A stretch of 64,000 bases of DNA from Burkholderia anthina (GCF_902498995.1 NZ_CABVLY010000013.1:124001-188000); one strand, 5' to 3'; positions 52,941-62,133 are shown, counted from the first letter of the stretch. Program-made: numbers and translations. The notes: generated by a model from the sequence alone, not told the origin.

Positions 52941-54407
52941 ATGAGTACGATTGCCGCCGAACGCGCGCCGTCGCGCACCCGCAGCTGGTTCGCCGAGCCG
53001 AAGCACTGGGCCGGGCAGGCCGGACTGTGGGCGCTGACCGCCGCGCTGATCGCCATTCACCAGGGAAGAATACTGACGCTCGCGTTTCCGGTGCTGGCCA
53101 TCGCGGTCGGCCTCTGGCTCTATTTCAAGAGCCCGGCGCGCTACGTCGGCTTCATGTGGTGGGTGTGGTTCCTCAGCCCCGAGGTGCGGCGCCTGGCCGA
53201 CTGGTCGAAGGGCGCCTTCACGCCGACGAGCCTGATCCAGGTCGCGCCGCTCGCGGTGACGATGATCGCCGGCCTCGGGCTGTTGCGGCACTACCGCGTG
53301 CTCGCGCAGCGGCGCGGGATTCCGGTGCTGTTGATCCTCTTCGGGCTCACGTATGCGTATCTCGTCGGGATCGTGTCGAGCGGCGTGATGGCCGCGACCT
53401 ACGACCTCGCGAACTGGGTGTACCCGGTGCTGATCGGCTTTCACATCATGGTCAACTCGCGCGACTACCCCGAGTACCGCGACGTGCTGCTGTCCACCTT
53501 CATGTGGGGCATGCTCGTGATGGGCGTGTACGGCGTCGTGCAGTACTTCGTGATGCCGCAGTGGGACGTGCTGTGGATGGTCGGTTCCGACATGGGCTCG
53601 CAGGGCGAGCCGGTGCCGTACGGCGTGCGCGTGTTCAGCACGATGAACTCGTCCGGGCCGTTCGCGTTCGCGATCATGGGCGCGCTGGTGTTCGTGTTCG
53701 CGGCGCCGCAGAAGGTCCGCTGGTTCGCCGGCGCGGCGGGCTTCGTGTCGTTCGCGCTGTGTCTCGTGCGCTCGACGTGGGGCGGCTGGGTGATCGCGCT
53801 TGCGATCCAGCTCGTGCAGTCGAGCAACCGCGTGCGGATGCGGATCCTCATCAGCGGCGTCGTGCTGGTCGGGCTATGCGTGCCGCTCCTGACCGTCGGG
53901 CCGGTGGCCGACCGGCTCGGCCAGCGTCTCGAATCGATCACGAACCTGAAGGACGACCGCAGCTACGACGACCGCAACAAGTTCTACGCGACGTTCGCGC
54001 AAACGGCGTTCACCGACGTCGCCGGCGAAGGGATGGGCGCGACCGGCGCGTCGACCAAGCTGTCGAGCGACAGCGGCGAGCTCGGCAAGTACGGCAGTTT
54101 CGACAGCGGCGTGATGAACGTGCCGTTCGTGCTCGGCTGGCCTGGCACGCTGCTGTATCTCGCGGGCGTCGTGATGCTGTTCGGCCGCACGCTGCGCGCG
54201 GCGTTCAAGCTGCGCCAAGACAAGTTCGTCGGCGCGTGCCTGAGCCTGTGCCTGTCGACGTTCGCGATGCTCGTGTTCACGAACTCGCTGATCGGCACGG
54301 GCGGCCTGCTGATGTTCACGGCCATTTTTTCCATACTATCCGCGGCGCACTGGCAGAAGGCGCAGCGCCTGCCGGCCGCCGCGCGTTCACCGGGAGGCGA
54401 CCATTGA
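52941..54407 (+). CDS. bceI: BceI, exopolysaccharide polymerase (Wzy-like, O-antigen ligase family)
   Basis: A 488-residue integral membrane protein with about 10-12 hydrophobic helices and one larger periplasmic loop in the C-terminal half (about residues 325-395, with DRLGQRLESITNLKDDRSYDD). This topology, with weak sequence signature, is that of Wzy polymerases and O-antigen ligases. Its position in the bce cluster supports the polymerase role assigned to BceI. It joins flipped cepacian repeats in the periplasm. The stop overlaps the TTG start of bceJ by 4 bp (TTGA). Confidence 0.9.
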   Translation: MSTIAAERAPSRTRSWFAEPKHWAGQAGLWALTAALIAIHQGRILTLAFPVLAIAVGLWLYFKSPARYVGFMWWVWFLSPEVRRLADWSKGAFTPTSLIQVAPLAVTMIAGLGLLRHYRVLAQRRGIPVLLILFGLTYAYLVGIVSSGVMAATYDLANWVYPVLIGFHIMVNSRDYPEYRDVLLSTFMWGMLVMGVYGVVQYFVMPQWDVLWMVGSDMGSQGEPVPYGVRVFSTMNSSGPFAFAIMGALVFVFAAPQKVRWFAGAAGFVSFALCLVRSTWGGWVIALAIQLVQSSNRVRMRILISGVVLVGLCVPLLTVGPVADRLGQRLESITNLKDDRSYDDRNKFYATFAQTAFTDVAGEGMGATGASTKLSSDSGELGKYGSFDSGVMNVPFVLGWPGTLLYLAGVVMLFGRTLRAAFKLRQDKFVGACLSLCLSTFAMLVFTNSLIGTGGLLMFTAIFSILSAAHWQKAQRLPAAARSPGGDH

Positions 54408-55588
54408 GGATCGCGATCGTCACGCACGTCGTGCGTCATAACGACGGGCAGGGCCGCGTCAATTACGAAATCGCGCGCGCGGCGCTGGCCGAAAACTACG
54501 AGGTCACGCTGATCGCGTCGCACGTCGCGCCGGAGTTGCTGGCCGACCCGCGCGTGCGCTGGGTGCCGGTGAAGGCCGGGCGTTTCTGGCCGTCGAATCT
54601 CGTCAAGCAGCAGGTGTTCGCGCTGAAGAGCGCGTGGTGGCTCCGCGCGCATCGCGGCGAATACGACGTGCTGCACGTGAACGGCTTCATCTCGTGGATC
54701 CGCGCCGACGTGAATACCGCGCACTTCGTGCACGGCGGCTGGTTCAAGAGCCCGTATTACCCGTTCGGACTGACGAAGGGCGTGTGGTCGGCCTACCAGT
54801 ACGTCTATACGCGCGTGAACACCGCGCTGGAGCGCTGGGCATACCGCCGCTCGCGCGCGATTACCGCGGTGTCGCAGAAGGTCGCCGACGAGATCGCCGG
54901 GCTCGGTATCGACAGCCGCAAGATCAGCGTGATCTACAACGGCGTCGACGGCAGCGCGTTCGCGGGCGCGCAGGCCGACCGCGCGGCGTTCGAGTTGCCC
55001 GGCGACGCGTTCCTGCTGCTGTTCGTCGGCGACCTGCGCACGCCGCGCAAGAACCTCGGCACCGTGTTGAAGGCGCTGACCCGGCTGCCGGCGAACGTCC
55101 ATCTCGCGGTGGCCGGCTATCTGCCCGGCAGCCCGTATCCGGAAGAGGCGCGCGCGCTCGGCATCGCGTCGCGCGTGCATTTCCTCGGGCTCGTGAAGAA
55201 CATGCCGACGCTGATGCGCTCGGTCGACGCGTACGTGTTCCCTTCGCGCTACGAAGCGATGAGCCTGTCGCTGCTGGAGGCGATGGCGGCCGGGCTGCCG
55301 GTCGTCACCGCGCGCACCGCGGGCGGCGCGGAAATCATCACGCGCGACTGCGGGATCGTGCTGGAGGACCCGGACGATCCGGACGCGCTCGCGCAGGCGA
55401 TCGGCTCGCTTGCAGCGTCGCGCGACACCTGCCGCGCGATGGGTGCCGCCGCCCGCGAATTGATGACCCGTTTCGGCTGGGCCCACATGGGCGCCCAGTA
55501 CGTCGCGCTTTACCGGCGCATCGGCCAACCCTCGCAGCCGTCCGCTTTCGAGCGGGTCGAGCATGCGGTCACGCAGGAGCAATCGTGA
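54404..55588 (+). CDS. bceJ: BceJ, family 4 glycosyltransferase
   Basis: 394 residues, GT-B fold. It starts at TTG inside the bceI stop with a good GGGAGG ribosome-binding site. The N-terminus LRIAIVTHVVRHNDGQGRVNYEIA and the donor-binding region FPSRYEAMSLSLLEAMAAGLPVVTARTAGG (E-x7-E; about residues 280-310) are typical of GT4. An IYNGVD segment precedes the C-domain. It adds a sugar to the lipid-linked repeat. The stop overlaps the bceK start by one base (TGATG). Confidence 0.92.
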   Translation: MRIAIVTHVVRHNDGQGRVNYEIARAALAENYEVTLIASHVAPELLADPRVRWVPVKAGRFWPSNLVKQQVFALKSAWWLRAHRGEYDVLHVNGFISWIRADVNTAHFVHGGWFKSPYYPFGLTKGVWSAYQYVYTRVNTALERWAYRRSRAITAVSQKVADEIAGLGIDSRKISVIYNGVDGSAFAGAQADRAAFELPGDAFLLLFVGDLRTPRKNLGTVLKALTRLPANVHLAVAGYLPGSPYPEEARALGIASRVHFLGLVKNMPTLMRSVDAYVFPSRYEAMSLSLLEAMAAGLPVVTARTAGGAEIITRDCGIVLEDPDDPDALAQAIGSLAASRDTCRAMGAAARELMTRFGWAHMGAQYVALYRRIGQPSQPSAFERVEHAVTQEQS

Positions 55589-56754
55589 TGTCTTCTTCTT
55601 CCCGGCCGATCAAATCGTTGCAAATCGGCATGCACTGGTTTCCCGAACGCGCGGGCGGCCTCGACCGGATGTACTACTCGCTCGTCGGCGCGCTGCCGGG
55701 CGCGGGTGTCGAGGTGCGCGGGCTCGTCGCCGGCTCGCCGAAGGTCGCCGACGACACGGGCGGCGCGATCCAGGGCTTCGGTCCCGCGTCGCAGCCGCTC
55801 GCGCGCCGGATGCTCGCCGCGCGCCGCGCGTTGCGCGATGAAATTCGCAGCGACCGGCCGGACGTGATTTCGTCGCACTTCGCGCTCTATACGTTCCCCG
55901 GCCTCGACGTGACGCGCGGGATTCCGCAGGTGTCGCACTTCCAGGGGCCGTGGGCCGACGAAAGCCAGGTCGAGGGCGCCGCATCGCTCGGGCAGCGCGC
56001 GAAGCGCTATCTCGAACAGGCCGTCTATACGCGCTCGTCGCGGCTGATCGTGCTGTCGCAGGCGTTCGGCCAGATCCTGACGAACCGCTACGGGATCGAT
56101 CCGTCGCGCGTGCGCGTGATTCCCGGCTGCGTCGATACCGCGCAGTTCGATACGCCGCTCACGCCGGGCGAGGCGCGCCACAAGCTGCAATTGCCGCAGG
56201 ACCGGCCGATCGTGCTGGCCGTGCGCCGGCTCGTGCGGCGCATGGGGCTGGAGGATCTGGTCGACGCGATCGGCATGGTCAAGCGCCGCCATCCCGACGT
56301 GCTGCTGTTGATCGCGGGGAAGGGCAAGCTCGCCGAGGAACTGCAGCAACGCATCGACGCGGCCGGGCTGCAGGACAACGTGAAGCTGCTCGGCTTCGTG
56401 CCCGACCAGCATCTCGCGGCGCTGTACCGCGCGGCCACCGTCAGCGTCGTGCCGACGGTCGCGCTCGAGGGCTTCGGGCTGATCACGGTCGAGTCGCTCG
56501 CGTCCGGCACGCCGGTGCTGGTCACGCCGGTCGGCGGGCTGCCCGAGGCGGTCGCCGGGTTGTCCGACGATCTCGTGCTGCCGTCCACCGGCGCCGATGC
56601 GATCGCCGAAGGGCTCGGCGCCGCGCTGTCGGGCGCGATCAAGCTGCCGGACGAAGCCGCATGCAAGCGCTATGCGCGCGATCACTTCGACAATGCGGTG
56701 ATCGCGCGCCGCGTCGCCGGCGTGTACGACGAGGCGATCCGGATGGCGGGTTGA
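55588..56754 (+). CDS. bceK: BceK, family 4 glycosyltransferase
   Basis: 388 residues with the GT4 layout: QIGMHWFPERAGGLDRMYYS at the N-terminus, VIPGCVDTAQFD, the donor-site segment AVRRLVRRMGLEDLVDAI, and the E-x7-E motif in ALEGFGLITVESLASGTPVLVTPVGG (about residues 290-315). It is the last gene of the bceB-K transcription unit; two hairpins follow. It completes the set of four glycosyltransferases here. Cepacian's heptasaccharide repeat needs further transferases, known from bce-II. Confidence 0.92.
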   Translation: MSSSSRPIKSLQIGMHWFPERAGGLDRMYYSLVGALPGAGVEVRGLVAGSPKVADDTGGAIQGFGPASQPLARRMLAARRALRDEIRSDRPDVISSHFALYTFPGLDVTRGIPQVSHFQGPWADESQVEGAASLGQRAKRYLEQAVYTRSSRLIVLSQAFGQILTNRYGIDPSRVRVIPGCVDTAQFDTPLTPGEARHKLQLPQDRPIVLAVRRLVRRMGLEDLVDAIGMVKRRHPDVLLLIAGKGKLAEELQQRIDAAGLQDNVKLLGFVPDQHLAALYRAATVSVVPTVALEGFGLITVESLASGTPVLVTPVGGLPEAVAGLSDDLVLPSTGADAIAEGLGAALSGAIKLPDEAACKRYARDHFDNAVIARRVAGVYDEAIRMAG

Positions 56755-56761
56755 ACGAACG

Positions 56762-56781
56762 CGGCGCGTGAGTGCGCGCCG
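56762..56781 (+). terminator. possible terminator after bceK
   Basis: CGGCGCG (56762-56768) pairs with CGCGCCG (56775-56781), followed by T-rich TCGTTGTCGTCGTCG. It begins 7 bp after the bceK stop. Confidence 0.5.
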
Positions 56782-56805
56782 TCGTTGTCGTCGTCGCGAA
56801 GCAGG

Positions 56806-56834
56806 AACCGGTGCGCACACGTGTGCGTCCGGTT
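56806..56834. terminator. palindromic hairpin between convergent bceK and MFS genes
   Basis: AACCGGTGCGCACAC (56806-56820) and GTGTGCGTCCGGTT (56821-56834) are complementary apart from one bulge. It is suited to either transcript, but without a long U tract. Confidence 0.45.
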
Positions 56835-56865
56835 CGCAGGCCGGCCGTCCGATTCGGGCGTGCCG

Positions 56866-58128
56866 TCATCTGTGCGCCGTCGCCGGCACGTGCCGCGTCC
56901 GGGCGCGCGTCGCGGCCCATACGACGAACGCGATCACGCTGACCGCCGCACCAAGCCCGCAGACGCCGGTCCATCCGGCGTGCGCATACATCATCGTCGA
57001 CGCGATCGCGCCGAGTCCGCTACCGATCGAATAGAACAGCATGTAGCAGCCGACGAGCCGTGCATGCGCATCGGGCCGCGCGCCGAGGATCATGCTCTGG
57101 TTCACGACGTGGACGGCCTGTCCGCCTACGTCGAGCAGCACGATGCCGATCACCAGCAGCGCGATCGACGTGCCGCCGAACGCCAGCGGCAGCCACGAGA
57201 ACGCGAGCAGCGCGAGTGCGGCGCGGGTCGTCGCTTCGCCGAGCCCGCGATCCGCGAGCCGGCCCGCGCGTGCCGCTGCTGCCGCGCCCAGCGCGCCGAC
57301 GAGCCCGAATGCGCCGATTTGCGTATGCGACATCGAATGCGGTGGGGCGCTCAGCGGCAGCACGAGCGCGCTCCAGAAGATGCTGAACGCGGCGAACATC
57401 AGCAGCGCGATCGCGCCGCGCACGCGCAGCACGCGCTCGGTGCGCAACAGCGTCACCATCGAACCCAGCAGCGCCGCGTAGCCGATGCGTTCGCGCGGCG
57501 CTTCGGTATCGGGCAGCAGCCGTGACAGTGCGACGAGCATCGCGATCGCGAGCGCGCCCGACACGAGATAGACCGCGCGCCATCCGGCGACGTCGGTGAC
57601 GACACCCGCCAATGAACGCGCGGCCAGCAGGCCGATCACGACGCCGCCCTGCGCGGCGCCCACCACGCGCCCGCGCTCGCCGGCGCCGGCCAGTGCGGCC
57701 GAGCAGGCGATCAGTCCCTGCGTCATCGCGGTGCCGAGCAGCCCGACCGCCACCATGCCCGCGAGCAGCGCGATGCGGGTCGACGATGCGGCCACGCCGA
57801 TGCACGCCGCCGTCAACAGCAACAGCTGAACGGCGATCAGGCGTTTGCGGTTCAGCAGATCGCCGAGCGGCACGACGAACAGCAGCGCGAGTGCGCAGCC
57901 GAGCTGCGTCGCGGTGATGACGCCGCCGACTGCCGCCTGCGATACGCCGAAGTCGCGTGCGATCGAATCCAGCAGCGGTTGCGCGTAGTACACGTTGGCG
58001 ACGCTCGCCGCGCAGCAGACGGCGAGCAGCGCGACCAGCGCCGCGGACGCGCGCGTGCCGTCGGCCGGACGATCCGCGTGCGGTGCCGCGTTCGCCGCGA
58101 CGGGGCCTGAATGGCAGGACGATTCCAT
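56866..58128 (-). CDS. MFS transporter (DHA1-like drug efflux type)
   Basis: A 420-residue, 12-helix major facilitator. Motif A between TM2 and TM3 reads PLGDLLNRKR, and the N-terminal half has the SVANVYYAQPLLDSIARDFGVS segment common in the YnfM-like efflux group. The N-terminal 27 residues are polar. It is divergent from an HxlR-family regulator, with a strong inverted repeat between them, so it is very likely repressed by that regulator and induced by an unknown small molecule. Substrate unknown. Confidence 0.92.
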   Translation of the reverse strand: MESSCHSGPVAANAAPHADRPADGTRASAALVALLAVCCAASVANVYYAQPLLDSIARDFGVSQAAVGGVITATQLGCALALLFVVPLGDLLNRKRLIAVQLLLLTAACIGVAASSTRIALLAGMVAVGLLGTAMTQGLIACSAALAGAGERGRVVGAAQGGVVIGLLAARSLAGVVTDVAGWRAVYLVSGALAIAMLVALSRLLPDTEAPRERIGYAALLGSMVTLLRTERVLRVRGAIALLMFAAFSIFWSALVLPLSAPPHSMSHTQIGAFGLVGALGAAAAARAGRLADRGLGEATTRAALALLAFSWLPLAFGGTSIALLVIGIVLLDVGGQAVHVVNQSMILGARPDAHARLVGCYMLFYSIGSGLGAIASTMMYAHAGWTGVCGLGAAVSVIAFVVWAATRARTRHVPATAHR

Positions 58129-58150
58129 GGGTTTTTCCTCGTACTATCTA

Positions 58151-58202
58151 GTTGCAATTTGAAACCAGTGTGAGTGTAGGAAAAGTAGTTTTAAAATGCA
58201 AC
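58151..58202. promoter_or_regulatory. divergent operator/promoters between MFS and HxlR genes
   Basis: GTTGCAATTTGAAAC (58151-58165) and GTTTTAAAATGCAAC (58188-58202) match as inverted repeats at 13 of 15 positions with a 22-bp spacer. Each arm contains a TTGCAW that can act as a -35. On the minus strand TTGCAT is followed after 17 bp by TACACT; on the plus strand TTGCAA is followed after 17 bp by TGTAGG. Thus both promoters overlap the putative operator. Confidence 0.65.
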
Positions 58203-58281
58203 CTGTGAAGCGGCGGGCGACGGGCCCGCGCATGGACGGCCGGCGCCTGCGAAGGCGGCCGGTGCGACAGTGGAGAGGAAC

Positions 58282-58731
58282 ATGGCCAGGCAGAGAAGTC
58301 TTGCGGATTCGCCGTGCCCGGTGGCGCGGGCGACCGATATCGTCGGCGATCGCTGGGCGTTGCTGATCGTGCGCGATGCGTTCGACGGCGTGCGCCGGTT
58401 CGGCGATTTCCGCGCGAGCCTCGGTGTCGCGAGCAACATCCTGTCGGACCGGCTGCGGATGCTGGTGGATGCCGGCGTATTCGACGTGGTGCCCGCGTCG
58501 GATGGCAGCGCGTATCAGGAGTACGCGCTGACGAAGAAGGGCGAGGGGCTGTTCCCGATCATCGTGATGCTGCGCCAGTGGGGCGAGGCGAACCTGTTCG
58601 CGCGCGGCGAGCCGCATTCGGTGCTGGTGGACCGCAAGACGGGCCGCGCGATCCGCAAGCTCGCGCTGCGGCACGACGACGGCCGGCCGGTGAAGGCGGC
58701 GGAGACGGTGGTGCGCAAGGTTGCTGACTAG
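58282..58731 (+). CDS. HxlR-family transcriptional regulator
   Basis: A 149-residue winged-helix protein of the HxlR/MarR-like group. It has the conserved Cys near the N-terminus (SPCPVARATDIVGDRWALLIVRDA, C12), FGDFRASLGVASNILSDRLRMLVDAG and the beta-wing (YALTKKGEGLFPIIVMLRQWG). Some members sense thiol-reactive compounds through that Cys. The ATG at 58282 has a GAGAGGA ribosome-binding site; a GTG at 58270 is less likely. It probably represses the divergent MFS gene through the inverted repeat at 58151-58202. Confidence 0.92.
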   Translation: MARQRSLADSPCPVARATDIVGDRWALLIVRDAFDGVRRFGDFRASLGVASNILSDRLRMLVDAGVFDVVPASDGSAYQEYALTKKGEGLFPIIVMLRQWGEANLFARGEPHSVLVDRKTGRAIRKLALRHDDGRPVKAAETVVRKVAD

Positions 58732-59069
58732 GGCCGGTTCCCGCTAACGGGCTTGCGCACGCGTCGCCTTGGCGGGCTGCCTCTCGGGGCGCATGCAGGG
58801 AGAGATGCGGCGCAATAGCCGTCGCTGTTGCAACGGTGAACGACGCCGTCAGGCGGGCGGAAAGGCACATTCCCCCATTTGGAAAAATTCACGCGTGGCG
58901 CTGGCCATCAGAAGGGCACGTTATCAGCGCAAACAGGCGCTGGGCGGCTGCCACGCGCGATCATCTTGCCCGGTTGCGTATCGGCGGAGGGTACGACACG
59001 CAACAGTTCAGGCGATTCCGGCGACGCGTGATCGTTCCGCTCAATCGGCCCCGGGCGTTGCCCGGCCGC
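58732..59069. other. intergenic region between convergent HxlR and AraC genes
   Basis: 338 bp between genes that converge. No promoter, repeat or gene was recognised. A moderately AT-rich patch (GGCACATTCCCCCATTTGGAAAAATTC, 58864-58890) is the only compositional change. Confidence 0.4.
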
Positions 59070-59837
59070 TCAGTGCCGTTCGCCGCGCCAGCGCCCGGGC
59101 GCGACGCCGAAGCGTTTCGTGAATGCGTGCGTGAAGGTGCTCTGATCGGCGAAGCCGACCATGCCGGCGACGTCGACGAGCGGATGACGGCCGTCGGTGA
59201 GCAGCACCACGGCCGTGTCGAGCCGCAGCCGCTGCAGGTAGCGATGCGGCGTTTCGCCGAACGCGTCGACGAACAGCTGGTGAAAGCGGCGCATGCCGTA
59301 GCCGCAGTGCGCGGCGAGATCGGCGATGCGCAGCGGCTCCGCGAGCCGTGCGCGCAGCCAGCGGTCGATGCGCGCGAAATCGAGGCCCGCGGCGGGTGCG
59401 GCAACGCCGGCGTCGCCGAGCAGCGCGTCGCACAGCCGCGCGGCCGCCTGCCACTGGAAACGGTGCGCCCGCGGCGCGTCGCCGGCCGGGCCGTCGAGTT
59501 GCGCGGCGGTTGCCGCGACCTGCGCGACCAGCGAGGTCAGCGCAGGGTCGATCGCCACGGCGCGCGCGCTGTCGAACAGCCGCTGCGGCACCGCGAGCGA
59601 CGCGGCGGGGAGATCCAGCACGAGCTGGCGATTGTCGCCGAGGCCCGCGTAATCGTGGCGCGAGCCGGCCGGAATCAGCCAGGCCGCGTGCCGGTCGATG
59701 CGCTGGCCGACGCCGTCCACCGCCATCACCATCGCGCCGTCGACGCCGAGCACGACCTGATGAAAGTCGTGCACGTCCGACGCTTCGCACGTGTCGTAAC
59801 GGCGCAGCGCGATGGCGGGAGACGGGATGGGTTGCAT
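59070..59837 (-). CDS. AraC-family transcriptional regulator
   Basis: 255 residues. The N-terminal half has a cupin-like sensor with FHQVVLGVDGAMVMAVDGVG, AWLIPAGSRHDYAG and QLVLDLP. The C-terminal 100 residues are a double helix-turn-helix (LRIADLAAHCGYGMRRFHQLFVDAFGETPHRYL; PLVDVAGMVGFADQSTFTHAFTKRFG). It lies 26 bp downstream of the FKBP isomerase gene on the same strand, so they may share a transcript. Ligand and targets are unknown. Confidence 0.91.
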   Translation of the reverse strand: MQPIPSPAIALRRYDTCEASDVHDFHQVVLGVDGAMVMAVDGVGQRIDRHAAWLIPAGSRHDYAGLGDNRQLVLDLPAASLAVPQRLFDSARAVAIDPALTSLVAQVAATAAQLDGPAGDAPRAHRFQWQAAARLCDALLGDAGVAAPAAGLDFARIDRWLRARLAEPLRIADLAAHCGYGMRRFHQLFVDAFGETPHRYLQRLRLDTAVVLLTDGRHPLVDVAGMVGFADQSTFTHAFTKRFGVAPGRWRGERH

Positions 59838-59863
59838 CGGCGGGACGTCGGCCGGCGGCGTCG

Positions 59864-60205
59864 TCAGACGTCGAGCAGTTCGACTTCGAACACGAGCGTC
59901 GCGTTCGGCGGAATCACGCCGCCTGCGCCGCGCGGGCCGTAGCCGAGTTGCGGCGGGATCGTCAGGCGACGCACGCCGCCGACCTTCATGCCCTGCACGC
60001 CTTCGTCCCAGCCCTTGATGACCATGCCGCCGCCGAGCACGAATGCGAACGGGTCGTTGCGGTCCTTGCTCGAGTCGAATTTCTGACCGTCGGTCAGCCA
60101 GCCCGTGTAGTGAACGCTGACGGTCTTGCCGGCTTGCGCTTCCGCGCCGGTGCCTTCGGTCAGTTCTTCGATTTTGAGGCCCGATGCGGTCGTGGTGACA
60201 GACAT
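59864..60205 (-). CDS. FKBP-type peptidyl-prolyl cis-trans isomerase
   Basis: A 113-residue single-domain FKBP without signal peptide. The active-site residues of the family are present: VHYTGWLTDGQKFDSSKDR (Tyr and Asp of the pocket), PFAFVLGGGMVIKGWDEGVQGM (Val-Ile-Trp floor), IPPQLGYGPRGAGGVIPPNATLVFEVELLDV. It speeds proline isomerisation in the cytoplasm. The start at 60205 follows TCAGGAGAAG; upstream frame extension is non-coding in character. Followed by an AraC regulator gene. Confidence 0.95.
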   Translation of the reverse strand: MSVTTTASGLKIEELTEGTGAEAQAGKTVSVHYTGWLTDGQKFDSSKDRNDPFAFVLGGGMVIKGWDEGVQGMKVGGVRRLTIPPQLGYGPRGAGGVIPPNATLVFEVELLDV

Positions 60206-60775
60206 GACTTCTCCTGAAAAGGGGTTGGGTAAAACCGCTATTGTAGGCGAGCCCGCAAGGGGCCGCCGCACGCGGCGAGGGCCCGGCGGCAGGCCCGCCG
60301 GGATAGTGCGCGGTGTGATGCGCGAAACGCGAATGGAACGCGCGTTTGAATTTTCCGCGAGCCGGATAAACGCGGTTGCACCGCGCGCGTCGCTCGCGTG
60401 TATGAATCGGTGCTACCCGGCCGGTCGGCGGCGCGCCACGTGCCGCCGTAAAAATCGCTGAAACGCCCGTGGGGCGGGGCTGCCCCGCCGATCGCGAGTC
60501 GTAGCGGCGACGCTCAGTGGCGGCCCGCGAACCGATCCATGCGTTCGAATTTCCGCATCACCGGACGACGTTCGCACGCCGTTTTCCGGGCGCTTTCGAC
60601 CGTGCCCCGTTTGGAAGCGCGCATCTACCGCGCGGCTTGCGCGCGTTGCCGGCCGCGGCCTATCGTTACATCTGTCGATGTCAGGATTTCGGCGCCGCGC
60701 GATGCGGCGCCCGGGCCCGCGCCGGCACGGCCGCAACGGATGCCGGGCCGCCCGAAAACAAGGAGAACGACCAAC
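60206..60775. other. divergent intergenic region between FKBP and ferritin-like hydrolase genes
   Basis: 570 bp. It contains a GC-rich hairpin GGCGGGGC/GCCCCGCC (60473-60489) and an A/T-richer spot (GTTTGAATTTTCCGCG near 60342). No repeat or gene is supported, although open frames run through because of GC bias. The hydrolase start has an AAGGAG ribosome-binding site at 60760-60765. Confidence 0.4.
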
Positions 60776-61693
60776 ATGAAGTCAGCCGCTTTCGCTACCG
60801 CAGCCGAGGTGATGCCGGTGCGCCGCGACCTGCGCTTCGACCTGCCGGTCGAACGCGCGAAGGACTGGCATGGGCTCGGCCCGCACGTGACCCACTTCTT
60901 CAACGCGCTGTCGCTGCTGTTTCCGGCCGGCGAACGCTTTTTCATGGATTCGGTGCGCAACTATCGCGACCGGATCGACGATCCCGTGCTGAAGCGGCAG
61001 GTGCTCGGCTTCATCGGCCAGGAAGCGATGCACACGCGCGAGCACGTCGAATACAACGAGCTGATGCAGGCCAACCGGCTGCCCGCGCGCAAGCTGGACA
61101 AGCGCGTATGGGCGGTGCTCGGCGTCATGAAGCGCGTGCTGCCGCGATCGGTGCAGCTGGCGCATACCGTCGCGGCCGAACATTACACGGCGATGCTCGC
61201 GGACTGGCTTCTGCGCGATCCGACGCGTCTCGACGGTTCGGTCGAAGGCTACCGGCAGATGTGGATCTGGCACGCGCTCGAGGAAACCGAGCACAAGGCC
61301 GTGTCCTACGACGTGTGGAATGCCGTGATGAAGCCGGGCGCGGGGCGCTATCTGATCCGCGTCGGCGTGTATCTGCTGACGACGCTGACGTTCTGGCCGA
61401 CCGTATTCCTGATGCACGTGACGCTGTTGTGGCGCGATCGTCGTGCCGGGCATCACGTGCGCGGCATGCTGCGTGTGCTCGCGTTCCTGTACGGGCCGCG
61501 GCGCGGGCTGTTTCCGCGCATCGCGGGCGAATGGCTGAGCTTCCTGCGGCCCGGTTTCCACCCGTGGGACCATGACAACCGCCATCATCTCGCGCGTGTC
61601 GAGGCGCTCGTCGCCGCGTATGGCGACCACGATCACGCACCGGCCGGCCGCGGCCGCGCGAACGCGCTCGCGCCGCTCGCATCGGGACGCTGA
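60776..61693 (+). CDS. predicted metal-dependent hydrolase, ferritin-like (COG3687/PF10118)
   Basis: A 305-residue protein of the PF10118 family. Candidate di-metal ligands are the Glu in FPAGERFFMDSVRNY, the GQEAMHTREHVEYN segment and WHALEETEHKAVSYDVW, spaced as in a ferritin-like four-helix bundle. One hydrophobic segment (VYLLTTLTFWPTVFLMHVTLL, about residues 197-217) may contact the membrane. Members are annotated as hydrolases only by prediction, and an oxygenase-like di-iron role is equally possible. It is monocistronic. The C-terminus is Ala/Arg-rich and low complexity. Confidence 0.87.
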   Translation: MKSAAFATAAEVMPVRRDLRFDLPVERAKDWHGLGPHVTHFFNALSLLFPAGERFFMDSVRNYRDRIDDPVLKRQVLGFIGQEAMHTREHVEYNELMQANRLPARKLDKRVWAVLGVMKRVLPRSVQLAHTVAAEHYTAMLADWLLRDPTRLDGSVEGYRQMWIWHALEETEHKAVSYDVWNAVMKPGAGRYLIRVGVYLLTTLTFWPTVFLMHVTLLWRDRRAGHHVRGMLRVLAFLYGPRRGLFPRIAGEWLSFLRPGFHPWDHDNRHHLARVEALVAAYGDHDHAPAGRGRANALAPLASGR

Positions 61694-62133
61694 CGTAGCC
61701 GCCCGCACCCCCCGTGGCGCGTGTTGCGTTCATGCATCAACGCGCTTCTTCTGACGATTGACCGACATCAAGCGGCAGCGGGTGCGCGAGCGGGCGGCCG
61801 CGCGCTTTCGCCGGTCGCATGGCTACCCGCCACCGGGCCGATTCCAGGTGCCCGACCGCCCGCGCGAGCCGGTGCGCCAGTGCCGGCGCGGCTTTGCGCG
61901 TTCGACGCCGATCCGATCCCGCGTCGCGCCCGTCGCGCCACCGGGATAACACCCATCTAGCCGCGCGTCGGCGGCATCGATATACCGTCATGAAAGGATT
62001 CGCCCGTGCGCGCGATTATGGCGCGGGGGGATTTTATTCAAACGGAAATGCGGCCAATATGTCGGTTCGATCGAGGTCCGTCGTACGCGGCGGCGAGCCG
62101 GCGCACGATACCAACGCCAAGCGGGGAACAACG
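61694..62133. other. leader region of the sigma-54 activator gene
   Basis: 440 bp. Alternative in-frame starts of the downstream gene lie here (61990, 62059), but the encoded sequence lacks domain similarity and changes to a more AT-rich character near 62020-62060 (GGGGATTTTATTCAAACGG). This suggests a promoter/leader rather than coding DNA. No clear sigma-54 or sigma-70 element was identified. Confidence 0.4.

Noticed and set aside
61819..62133. Longer N-terminus for the sigma-54 activator (starts at 61819 or 61990)
   Set aside because: The added residues have no domain similarity and low-complexity Arg-rich character; the ATG at 62134 has a plausible GGGGAA ribosome-binding site and directly precedes the conserved domain.
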